From Cytophagales bacterium (GTDB lineage Bacteria > Bacteroidota > Bacteroidia > Cytophagales > 172606-1), in assembly GCA_025455595.1 (NCBI GenBank), contig JALOMD010000224.1, forward strand, positions 1 through 12,003: a stretch of DNA of 12,003 bases. The letters are read 5' to 3'. This document shows positions 6,186-12,001 of the stretch, one piece after another. The number at the start of each line of letters is the position of its first letter. Position 1 is the stretch's first letter. The position numbers were made by a program, and so were the translations under genes. Below the pieces are notes generated by a model. That model had not been told where the DNA came from. It was given only the letters and a program-made list of their open reading frames with translations, and ran no database searches.

Positions 6186-7184
6186 ATGAACTTCAAAAAT
6201 GTCAATTTGAAAACTATGGCCGCCTTGGCGGTGCTGGCCTTTGGTGCCATGAGTTGCGGAAATGACGACGACAACAACAATCCGCAGCCGCAGCAAAACG
6301 TGCTGCAATTGGCCCAAGGCAACTCCAACGTGCTGTCGGGCACCACTCAAATCACTGTGTTTGCCCCGACCGATGCGGCTTTCGTCCGTCATTTGGGAGT
6401 AGCCGACGAAGCAGCAGCCATTGCGGCCATCAATGCGGCTTCGTTTACCGCCGCCCAAGCCGCTGACTTGCTTACGTACCATGTGATTTCCGGCAGCGAG
6501 GTGAAAGCAGCCAACATCCAAACCGGCACCAATGCCATTACTACGGCGCGTGCCAGCAACAACAGAGCCTTTGTGACGAAAACCGGCAACACCGTAACCG
6601 TCAACAATGCTACCGTGACGCAACCGGACGTGGATGCTTCCAACGGTGTGGTGCATGTGATTGATGCCGTGCTGACTCCGCCTACAGGTGATGTGGTGGC
6701 AACAGCTACCTCGACTGCCAATGCCGCCACCTTCAATATTTTGGCGGCTGCCGTAACGAAGGCCGGCTTGGTGCCCACTTTGCAAGGAAACGGGCCGTTC
6801 ACCGTGTTTGCCCCGACCGACGATGCTTTCCTGGCTTTGCTGCGTTCGGCAGCATTTTTCAACAACGCCAACTTGACCGAAGCCCAAGTGCTGGATTACA
6901 TCAACAACACGATTTCGGCCACTTCCACGCCGTTGAACCTGCCCACGCTGACGCAAGTGTTGCAATACCATGTAGTGTCTGGTGCAGCTTACTCAATCAA
7001 CCTGACCAACAACCAGTCGCTGACCACCGTCAAACCTGCCGCGCCGAACACGCTGACGGTAGCCATCAACGGCACGACGGTAACCATTGACGGTTCAGCT
7101 TCGCAACCGGCCACTGTCACGACTGCCAACCTCACTACCAGCAACGGTGTGATTCACGTAATCAATGGCATACTGCTTCCTTAA
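6186..7184 (+). CDS. FAS1 (fasciclin) lipoprotein C with shortened first domain
   Basis: A 332-aa paralogue of FAS1-B. The signal peptide ends FGAMSC with lipid Cys24, followed by GNDDDNNN, again an acidic surface-export-like tract. FAS1 domain 2 is complete (about 181-332), with FTVFAPTDDAF (205-215), LQYHVV (259-264) and NGVIHVINGILLP (320-332). Domain 1 keeps ITVFAPTDAAF (56-66), LTYHVI and NGVVHVIDAVLTPP (153-166). It lacks about 15 residues between the linker and the TVFAP strand, where FAS1-B has the helix around FTILEAAVLKAGL. Domain 1 may therefore be unstable or specialised. Start ATG 6186 gives a normal lipoprotein signal. The base composition is somewhat more A-rich than in FAS1-A. 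A dedicated terminator follows at 7234. Confidence 0.92.
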   Translation: MNFKNVNLKTMAALAVLAFGAMSCGNDDDNNNPQPQQNVLQLAQGNSNVLSGTTQITVFAPTDAAFVRHLGVADEAAAIAAINAASFTAAQAADLLTYHVISGSEVKAANIQTGTNAITTARASNNRAFVTKTGNTVTVNNATVTQPDVDASNGVVHVIDAVLTPPTGDVVATATSTANAATFNILAAAVTKAGLVPTLQGNGPFTVFAPTDDAFLALLRSAAFFNNANLTEAQVLDYINNTISATSTPLNLPTLTQVLQYHVVSGAAYSINLTNNQSLTTVKPAAPNTLTVAINGTTVTIDGSASQPATVTTANLTTSNGVIHVINGILLP

Positions 7185-7233
7185 TTTCAGCTTCGAGCAA
7201 AGGTTAAAGTCAATGGAACCTATGCTTCCGTAA

Positions 7234-7274
7234 CGGAAAAAAGGCTTGTATCCTATCGTGCAAGCCTTTTTCCG
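7234..7274 (+). terminator. Terminator after FAS1-C
   Basis: CGGAAAAAAGGCTTG (7234-7248) pairs with CAAGCCTTTTTCCG (7261-7274), one bulged A, 12-nt loop. The T-run is inside the 3' arm. It lies 50 nt after the stop and replaces the TTTTGGGC hairpin seen after other genes. Confidence 0.75.
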
Positions 7275-7295
7275 CTTTGAAACGACTGACGAGTG

Positions 7296-7457
7296 CAGCT
7301 AACAGCTAATAGCCAAAAGCCAACCGCCGATTTGCTAAAAATTGCCCAAAACGCTTGCTATTCATCGTTCAAAGTTCGTCATTCAACATTCGGTATCCAA
7401 TCGCCGCGAGTAAGGCAGGCTTGCCGCTCAAGACTCACGACCCAAGACTCAAGACCC
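7296..7457. repeat. Short-motif repeat tract upstream of the kinase, with half hairpin copy
   Basis: Consists of phased short motifs: GCTAACAGCTAATAGCC (7298-7314), TTCAAAGTTCGTCATTCAACATTC (about 7368-7391) and CAAGACTCACGACCCAAGACTCAAGACC (about 7430-7456). At 7340-7354, AATTGCCCAAAACGC is the right half of the hairpin family with no left arm. The frame running through it from a GTG at 7293 is not accepted as coding. Confidence 0.6.
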
Positions 7458-8504
7458 ATGTTTGCGCACCGTTACCGTTACGGGTTTGTCGTTCTCATTG
7501 CGGCGTATTCCTACGTGAACACGCTGTATGTGGAGGCGTTGGAATATTACCGCATTCCATTGGCGGGGTGGGAAGTGCTGGCCTTGTTTGCATTCATGGT
7601 GACGGCCATTTGGGAAGGCAACCGCCTGTTTGAACGGCAAGTGCCGAATTTGCAGGCGTGGCTGAAGCGGCTGACGGGTCGCGAGGTGCATCCGCTGCTG
7701 CTCATGTTGGCGGGCAGCGTGGTGCTCACGTTTCTGGCCGTGGCCGGGCCAACGTTGTTGTTGGGTCGTTACCAATTGGGCTACGCGTGGCCGCAGATGG
7801 TGATGCCGCTTAAGCTGGCCCTGACGCTGGGCTTCCGTATCAACCTGTTCCTCAATACGTTGAACGCCATTTTCTTCTTCCTGCGGCAACAACGCGAGGC
7901 CCAAATCGAGGCCGAGCGGTTCAAGAAAATCAGCGTGCAGGCGCAGTACCAGACGCTGAAAAACCAAGTGAATCCGCACTTTCTGTTCAACAACCTCAAC
8001 GTGCTGTCCACGTTAGTCTATAAAGACCCCGAAGCGGCTTCGGAGTTCATCGAGGAACTGGCGAAGGTGTATCGCTACGTGTTGCAGAACTTTGAGAAAG
8101 AACTGGTGGAACTGCGCACCGAGATGGAATTCATCAAGTCTTACGCGTATTTGCTCGAAAAACGTTTCGGCCACAGCATCCGCATCGAAACTGACGTGCC
8201 CGAACGGTTCCAGCCGTATTACATTGTGCCAGTGGCCCTGCAAATGCTCATCGAAAACGCCATCAAGCACAACGTGAGTTCGCGTAGCAAGCCACTGCAC
8301 ATCCGCATCTACGTGGACGATACGCAGCAACTCGTGGTGCAGAACAACCTGCAGCCCAAGCCCGAAAAAGAAACTTCGACCAACATCGGGCTCGAAAACA
8401 TTTCCAAGCGTTACGAGTTTGTAAGTAAGCAACGCATCGCCATCCAACGCGACCCGGAATTTTTCACCATCCGAATGCCGCTGCTGCAACTGTCGGTGGC
8501 GTGA
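7458..8504 (+). CDS. LytS/YehU-type membrane sensor histidine kinase
   Basis: A 348-aa inner-membrane histidine kinase of the His_kinase (PF06580) group that normally signals to a LytTR response regulator. The N-terminal half has about four hydrophobic segments (roughly residues 9-26, 38-52, 80-103 and 118-141) and a short charged linker. The kinase core has the phospho-acceptor motif KNQVNPHFLFNNLN with His174, the N-box LQMLIENAIKHNV (261-273; Asn267, Asn272) and the glycine motif TNIGLENISKRYE (308-320). No recognisable extracellular sensor domain is visible, so the stimulus is unknown and may be sensed within the membrane. ATG 7458 is chosen over the GTG at 7293, because the upstream 55 codons translate repeat DNA and match no family. 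The response regulator follows after a 281-bp repeat-filled gap, so partnership is likely but co-transcription uncertain. Confidence 0.93.
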   Translation: MFAHRYRYGFVVLIAAYSYVNTLYVEALEYYRIPLAGWEVLALFAFMVTAIWEGNRLFERQVPNLQAWLKRLTGREVHPLLLMLAGSVVLTFLAVAGPTLLLGRYQLGYAWPQMVMPLKLALTLGFRINLFLNTLNAIFFFLRQQREAQIEAERFKKISVQAQYQTLKNQVNPHFLFNNLNVLSTLVYKDPEAASEFIEELAKVYRYVLQNFEKELVELRTEMEFIKSYAYLLEKRFGHSIRIETDVPERFQPYYIVPVALQMLIENAIKHNVSSRSKPLHIRIYVDDTQQLVVQNNLQPKPEKETSTNIGLENISKRYEFVSKQRIAIQRDPEFFTIRMPLLQLSVA

Positions 8505-8512
8505 GTGGGTAT

Positions 8513-8581
8513 TAGCTATTGGCTGTTAGCTGTTAGCAATGACGTTTGGCGTTTTGAGCAATTTTTGCCTGAAACGTTTTT
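8513..8581 (+). repeat. TTAGC short repeats and hairpin copy 9, 3' of the kinase
   Basis: TTAGCTATTGGCTGTTAGCTGTTAGC (8513 onward, phased at 7-8 nt) precedes a degenerate hairpin. GCGTTTTGAGC (8549-8559) faces GCCTGAAACGT (8567-8577) across AATTTTT, with one mismatch and wobbles. TTTTT follows (8577-8581), so it could act as a weak terminator 45 nt after the stop. Confidence 0.6.
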
Positions 8582-8590
8582 CCGATGAAA

Positions 8591-8777
8591 CCTCTGTCCG
8601 GGATTTGTAATCCGACAGGGGGACAAGAAGTAATGCACTGATAATTAGTTGGTTGTATTTATTCTTTTGCTTTTGAGCCAGTAGCTGTCAGCTAATTGCC
8701 AACAGCCAAATGCCATTTTTTCAGACAGAACTATTTTTTTCCTCTTCAAAGACTCAAGACTAACGACACAAGACCTG
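8591..8777. repeat. Hairpin and short-motif repeats before the response regulator
   Basis: CTGTC...GGATT (8594-8605) pairs with AATCCGACAG (8609-8618), bulge of two. GTAGCTGTCAGCTAATTGCCAACAGCC (about 8682-8708) belongs to the TTAGCTG short-repeat class. AAGACTCAAGACTAACGACACAAGACC (about 8750-8776) belongs to the CAAGACT class also found before the kinase gene. Confidence 0.5.
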
Positions 8778-8785
8778 AACTTGCT

Positions 8786-9550
8786 ATGAACGTTCTCATT
8801 GTAGAAGACGAAATGCTGGCGGCCGAACGGCTCCGCGAACTGCTGCTCCGCCACGATGCCGCCATCCGCGTGCTGGACGTACTCGACACCGTCGAAGACA
8901 CCGTGCAATGGCTGCTCACGCACCCCGAACCCGACTTGATCCTGATGGACATCCACCTGGCCGACGGCCTGAGTTTTGCCGTTTTCAATTCGGTACACGT
9001 CAAATGCCCGATTATCTTCACCACCGCCTACGACCAATACGCCATCCAAGCGTTCAAGGTCAACAGCATTGATTATCTGCTCAAGCCGGTGTCGTACCAA
9101 GGCATGGCGCAGGCGTTGCACAAGATGCGCAGCCTGTCGCACGGGGCGGCGGCCATTTCGCCCGAAGCCCTGCGGCAAGTGACCGAACTCATCGGGCAGT
9201 CGGCCAAGAACTACAAGTCGCGGTTCCTGGTGCGGTTCGGCGACCACCTGCAATACAAAAACGTGCAGGATGTCTCGTATTTTTACGCCGACGGCAAGGT
9301 GGTCTATCTCGTCACCAACGACAACAAGCGGTTCATTGTCGAATACACGCTGGAAGAACTTGAAGTGGTGCTCGACCCGACGGTTTTCCACCGCATCAAC
9401 CGCAAGGTGATTGTCCATCTGGAAGCCGTGCGCGACGTGCGGCTGCACTCCAACAGCCGCCTTCGCCTCTCGCTGCGCCCCACTTTGGAAGGCGACGTGG
9501 TGGTGAGCCGCGAAAAAGTATCCGCCTTCAAAGCTTGGCTCGACAAATAG
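8786..9550 (+). CDS. LytTR-family response regulator
   Basis: A 254-aa DNA-binding response regulator with an N-terminal receiver domain (about 1-120) and a C-terminal LytTR domain (about 145-250). The receiver shows acidic residues Glu7/Asp8 in VEDE, phospho-acceptor Asp55 in LILMDIHLADG, the conserved Thr in IIFTTAYDQYAIQAF (Thr79/80) and Lys100 in DYLLKPV. The LytTR part has the pattern FLVRFGDHLQYKNVQDVSYF, then FHRINRKVIVHLEAV, then the closing region ending VVSREKVSAFKAWLDK. The start at ATG 8786 gives the usual MNVLIVEDE; an upstream TTG (8696) would add repeat-encoded residues. It is presumably phosphorylated by the kinase encoded just upstream. Target genes are unknown; no paired LytTR-type direct repeats were convincingly found in the window. 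Confidence 0.95.
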   Translation: MNVLIVEDEMLAAERLRELLLRHDAAIRVLDVLDTVEDTVQWLLTHPEPDLILMDIHLADGLSFAVFNSVHVKCPIIFTTAYDQYAIQAFKVNSIDYLLKPVSYQGMAQALHKMRSLSHGAAAISPEALRQVTELIGQSAKNYKSRFLVRFGDHLQYKNVQDVSYFYADGKVVYLVTNDNKRFIVEYTLEELEVVLDPTVFHRINRKVIVHLEAVRDVRLHSNSRLRLSLRPTLEGDVVVSREKVSAFKAWLDK

Positions 9551-9585
9551 GCAATTCAGAATGTAGAATTATGAATTCAGAATTA

Positions 9586-9626
9586 AACGGGTCGTTTTGG
9601 GCGTTTTTTGCCTAAAACGACCCGTT
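9586..9626 (+). repeat. Hairpin copy 10, longest stem, 3' of the response regulator
   Basis: A 17-bp stem, AACGGGTCGTTTTGGGC (9586-9602) with GCCTAAAACGACCCGTT (9610-9626), has one wobble and loop GTTTTTT. The outer AACGGGT/ACCCGTT pair is specific to this locus. It begins 36 nt after the stop, right after the short repeats AATTCAGAATGTAGAATT (9553-9570) and TGAATTCAGAATTA. Confidence 0.78.
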
Positions 9627-9637
9627 GTAGCGCATGC

Positions 9638-9688
9638 CCCGACAGGTCGGGACAAGCTTTCAGCCTGCGCAAAATCCGACAGGATTTT
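9638..9688. repeat. Two small hairpins in the 9551-10060 gap
   Basis: CCCGA (9638-9642) pairs with TCGGG (9647-9651), and AAAATCC (9671-9677) pairs with GGATTTT (9682-9688) around GACA. The second shares AATCCGACAG with the hairpin at 8594-8618. The 510-bp gap holds no credible gene. Confidence 0.5.
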
Positions 9689-9706
9689 TCTGCTTCAAAT
9701 TGACGC

Positions 9707-9735
9707 GCGTTTTGGGCAAAATTTGCTCAAAACGC
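9707..9735. repeat. Hairpin copy 11, AAAATTT palindrome
   Basis: GCGTTTTGGGCAAA, central A, TTTGCTCAAAACGC: a 14-1-14 palindrome with one mismatch, nearly identical to copy 8. It is followed by CTTTTT, shared with the left arm of the next element. Confidence 0.75.
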
Positions 9736-9840
9736 CTTTTTGTCAGAACCATGATGCGTAGGATTAAAAGATTAACATGATTGTTCGTCTTCCCATCAAG
9801 GCAATCCTGTAATCCTACGAATCAAGGTTCTGACAAAAAG
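9736..9840. repeat. 105-bp palindromic element with 15-bp terminal inverted repeats
   Basis: CTTTTTGTCAGAACC (9736-9750) is the exact reverse complement of 9826-9840. Inside, CGTAGGATTA (9757-9766) is the exact reverse complement of TAATCCTACG (9810-9819). The middle carries GATTAA/CAATCC-type repeats. It is too short for a gene and structured like a small non-autonomous element. Confidence 0.75.
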
Positions 9841-9895
9841 CCCCTCTCACTGGGAAGCCTGCCCCGACTTGTCGGGGAGGGTTTGGGGTGAGGCT
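9835..9895. repeat. Intergenic copy of the repeat found in ravA
   Basis: AAAAAGCCCCTCTC, then GGAAGCCTGCCCCGA and GTCGGGGAGGGTTTGGGG. It aligns end to end with 1173-1233 apart from small indels and substitutions. It overlaps the right arm of the preceding palindrome. The rest of the gap to 10060 shows nothing firm. Confidence 0.7.
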
Positions 9896-10060
9896 TTAAA
9901 TTTTTATCCACCCGAAGCCCATCCACAAACACAAGTTTCGTATGTTTGATGAGAGTTTAGGCTACTGTAACCTGTGTTTCAGTAGATTTTTTGCCAAACT
10001 GCCTCTTCGCATAAGATTGTCCAACGGTGTTTCACCTGAGTTTGCAACCTGTCCCAGACT

Positions 10061-10798
10061 ATGATTCGTTTGTACCTGACGTTTGCCCTCGCTCTTTGCG
10101 CCGGGTTTTTGTTTGATGCCGCCGCCCAACGCCCCACTGACGACGTACTGTACTTGAAAAACGGCTGGGTGCTGCGCGGCAAACTGCTCCCGGCCGCTGC
10201 ACCTGAGTCGGTGAGCATCCAGACCAACGACGGCAACACCTTCGTTTTTCCACAAACCGATGTGCTGGAAACCAAAAAAGAACCGGCCCTACGTTATCTC
10301 AACATCCGCTATCGCGACCGGGGCTACGCCCATTTCACCGAAATGGGTGTGATGGCCTCCAGCAACAACGTGAACGAACTGGGCGTAACCACTTCGGCCT
10401 TCACGTTCCACACCGTGAACGGCTACAAGTTCAACCAATGGTTTTACACCGGCCTCGGCGCGGGTGTTGACTTGTACGCCTCGCAGACGTTCATCCCCGT
10501 CTTCGCCAGTGCACGCGGCGATTTCACCCGGCGCGGCATCCTGATTCCGTACTATTACATAGACGGCGGCTGGGGTTTCAACGGCACCACCAACTTGCCC
10601 GGCAAGCGGCAGCGCGGCGGGGCGCATTTTGCCGCCGGACTGGGCATGAAGGTGCTTTTCAACGGCAACGCGGGGTTTCTGCTCAGTGTGGGCTACTACC
10701 TCCAGCAAACCGCCATCGAAGAAACGCACGACAGTGGCATCCGCCGAACCGAAACTGATTACCAGCGGGTGGCCATCCGGGCGGGGTTTGCGTTCTAA
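10061..10798 (+). CDS. Secreted, probable outer-membrane beta-barrel protein, function unknown
   Basis: A 245-aa protein that I do not recognise as a named family. Residues 1 to about 22 form a Sec signal peptide (MIRLYLTFALALCAGFLF, then DAAAQ), with cleavage likely after AAA or AAAQ. Residues about 27-70 contain DVLYLKNGWVLRGKL, a small beta module seen at the N-terminus of many secreted Bacteroidota proteins, and FVFPQTDVLET. From about residue 76 the sequence alternates aromatic/glycine-rich strands (GYKFNQWFYTGLGAGVDLY, ILIPYYYIDGGWGFNG, HFAAGLGMKVLF, GFLLSVGYYL) and ends in RAGFAF, with the terminal Phe typical of outer-membrane barrels. A small barrel of about 8 strands is inferred. 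No catalytic motif is seen. It stands alone between repeat-filled gaps, with hairpin copy 12 starting 36 nt after the stop. Confidence 0.8.
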   Translation: MIRLYLTFALALCAGFLFDAAAQRPTDDVLYLKNGWVLRGKLLPAAAPESVSIQTNDGNTFVFPQTDVLETKKEPALRYLNIRYRDRGYAHFTEMGVMASSNNVNELGVTTSAFTFHTVNGYKFNQWFYTGLGAGVDLYASQTFIPVFASARGDFTRRGILIPYYYIDGGWGFNGTTNLPGKRQRGGAHFAAGLGMKVLFNGNAGFLLSVGYYLQQTAIEETHDSGIRRTETDYQRVAIRAGFAF

Positions 10799-10800
10799 CT

Positions 10801-10864
10801 AAAGTCGTAAGTGGTAAGTCATAAGTGGTAAGTGGCGTTTCGGGCGGTTTTTGCCCAAAACGCC
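10801..10864 (+). repeat. GTAAGTGG short repeats and hairpin copy 12
   Basis: AAGTCGTAAGTGGTAAGTCATAAGTGG... (10802-10833) is a phased 7-nt motif. Immediately after, GGCGTTTCGGGC (10834-10845) pairs with GCCCAAAACGCC (10853-10864) across GGTTTTT, with one mismatch. No U-tail follows. Confidence 0.68.
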
Positions 10865-10875
10865 GTCAACATACA

Positions 10876-10900
10876 GGTCATCCCGCAAGGCGGGAAGACC
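10876..10900. repeat. Small hairpin CCCGCAAGGCGGG
   Basis: GGTC, A, TCCCGC (10876-10886) faces GCGGGA, A, GACC around AAG. It is a compact hairpin with one A-A mismatch and no T-run. Confidence 0.5.
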
Positions 10901-10964
10901 GGAATCACAGGCTCGCGTCTCCCTAAGTCAAGAAGTAAATACGATTCCTGTTAGATGCTCTTAT

Positions 10965-11017
10965 GACATTATGGCTGGATAAATTTGCCGAAAATTGCCT
11001 AAAACGGCCATAATGTC
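10965..11017. repeat. Hairpin with degenerate copy 13 inside, upstream of hsp20
   Basis: GACATTATGGC (10965-10975) and GCCATAATGTC (11007-11017) are a perfect 11-bp inverted pair. Between them, GCCGAAAATTGCCTAAAACGG keeps the right half of the hairpin core (GCCTAAAACG, AAAATT centre) while the left half has decayed. Confidence 0.62.
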
Positions 11018-11029
11018 TTGTTTTGGTGA

Positions 11030-11057
11030 AAAAGAGAGGCCATTTGCGGCCTTTTTT
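11030..11057 (+). terminator. Terminator-like hairpin before hsp20
   Basis: AAAAGAGGCC pairs with GGCCTTTTTT around ATTTGC (core 11038-11051, six T at 11052-11057). It lies 93 nt before the hsp20 ATG, so it either ends upstream transcription or sits in the hsp20 leader. Confidence 0.65.
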
Positions 11058-11149
11058 CGTTTGGTACGCAAGTTGACCAAGGGAAAACGTGACCGACGAA
11101 ACGGTCAGGATAAGAAACCAAATCTATTCACCAAAACAATCGAACAACT

Positions 11150-11578
11150 ATGTCACTCGTGCGATTCAACCAACCTGCCAGCGTGTTTCCGTACCGCAGC
11201 TTGCTCAACGAAATGTTGAACGATTTCGGCACTTTCACCGGACAAGACTCCCGTTCCAGCGTACCGGCGGTGAACATCCGCGAAACCGAAGGAGAATACC
11301 AACTTGAAGTGGCCGCACCGGGCCTGAACAAAGAGCAGTTCAGCGTGAACGTCGAAGACCGCGTGCTTACCGTGTCTGCCGAACAGAAGAAAGAAGAAAC
11401 CCAAGAAAACGGCAAATGGACGCGCCGCGAGTTCAGTTACGCCTCCTTCAAACGGTCATTCACTTTGCCGAAAAACGTAAACGCCGAGGCCATCAAAGCC
11501 ACTTACGACAACGGCGTGTTGCACGTACACGTGCCCAAAGCCGAAGCCGTCAGGCCGAAGCAAATCGAAATCCAGTAA
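11150..11578 (+). CDS. hsp20: Hsp20 family small heat-shock protein
   Basis: A 142-aa ATP-independent cytoplasmic chaperone of the alpha-crystallin family that holds unfolding proteins for later refolding. There is a short N-terminal arm (1 to about 35, with SLLNEMLNDFG). The alpha-crystallin domain (about 38-130) includes VNIRETEGEYQLEVAAPGL, NKEQFSVNVEDRVLTVSAE, SFKRSFTLP and the hallmark IKATYDNGVLHVHVPK. The C-terminal tail has an I-E-I motif at 139-141, the IXI element that links subunits in the oligomer. Length is normal for bacterial Hsp20. ATG 11150 is the only sensible start. Upstream lie a terminator-like hairpin and an inverted repeat, so it is probably a separate heat-induced unit. 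No CIRCE-type element was found, so the regulator is unknown. A strong terminator follows. Confidence 0.96.
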   Translation: MSLVRFNQPASVFPYRSLLNEMLNDFGTFTGQDSRSSVPAVNIRETEGEYQLEVAAPGLNKEQFSVNVEDRVLTVSAEQKKEETQENGKWTRREFSYASFKRSFTLPKNVNAEAIKATYDNGVLHVHVPKAEAVRPKQIEIQ

Positions 11579-11584
11579 TTTTCA

Positions 11585-11613
11585 AGTCCTGAGTCTTTAG
11601 TCTTGGGTCTTGC
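11585..11613. repeat. AGTCTT(G/T) short repeats after hsp20
   Basis: GTCCTGAGTCTTTAGTCTTGGGTCTTGCG reads as a phased 7-8-nt motif, the reverse complement of the CAAGACT class seen at 7430 and 8750. A further piece, TCTTTAGTCTTGAG, lies at about 11757-11770. Confidence 0.6.
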
Positions 11614-11621
11614 GTTGAATG

Positions 11622-11655
11622 CGAAAACGGCAGGCCGATTAGCCTGCCGTTTTCG
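11622..11655 (+). terminator. Terminator after hsp20
   Basis: A perfect 14-bp stem, CGAAAACGGCAGGC (11622-11635) with GCCTGCCGTTTTCG (11642-11655), has 6-nt loop CGATTA and lies about 43 nt after the stop. A-rich and T-rich arm ends allow function on either strand. Confidence 0.78.
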
Positions 11656-11773
11656 TTTGGTTAGGGCGTGTTTTTGGCCGTCCGTCACAAAAACGGTGAG
11701 ATTGCCAACATAAGGGCTGCAATCGGCGTTCGTATTTAATACCGAAATGTCTTGCGTCTTTAGTCTTGAGAAA

Positions 11774-12001
11774 GGACATTATGTGACTGTTTAAGATTTT
11801 CCGGTCTGGCCATTTTTTGCCCACAACGCACCGACTGTAGGGGCGGGGCTTGCCCCCGACACGTCGGGGCAGGCTCCCGCCCTCTCTCGTGCAGGCTTGG
11901 CCAAGGGCAATGCGAGCCTGTGCCCAACAGGGCGGGGGCAAGCCCCGCCCCTACAATTCGGAACCAAAAGCCGAAATCTTAAACAGTCTCTATGATTGTC
12001 C
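11774..12001. mobile_element. Nested palindromic MITE-like element, possibly continuing past the window
   Basis: GACTGTTTAAGATTT (11785-11799) is the exact reverse complement of 11974-11988. Weaker symmetry extends out to GGACA (11774) and TGTCC (12001). Inside, TGTAGGGGCGGGGCTTGCCC... (11836-11857) is the exact 22-bp reverse complement of 11934-11955. A small hairpin, CCCCGAC with GTCGGGG, lies at 11854-11869. A half copy of the TTTTGGGC family (TTTTTTGCCCACAACGC, about 11813-11829) sits between the outer and inner arms. There is no coding potential, so any transposase would have to act in trans. The TGTAGGGGCGGGG motif is a widely seen bacterial interspersed repeat (general knowledge). Confidence 0.65.

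Noticed and set aside
7293..7457. N-terminal extension of the histidine kinase from a GTG
   Set aside because: The 55 extra codons are short-motif repeats and a half hairpin; the ATG at 7458 directly precedes the first membrane segment.
8696..8785. N-terminal extension of the response regulator from a TTG
   Set aside because: It would translate short repeats; the canonical receiver start MNVLIVEDE is at 8786.
9941..9948. TATGTTTG resembling the Bacteroidota -7 promoter element
   Set aside because: No TTG-type -33 element at suitable spacing was found, so it is not called a promoter.
9972..10001. Possible further copy of the hairpin family (GATTTTTTGCCAAACTGCC) upstream of the barrel gene
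   Set aside because: Only the right half is similar and the arms do not pair; it may be chance or a fully decayed copy.
601..11017. A CRISPR array or tandem repeat array made of the recurring hairpin
   Set aside because: Copies are hundreds of bases apart, one or two per gap, with no regular spacers and no cas genes.
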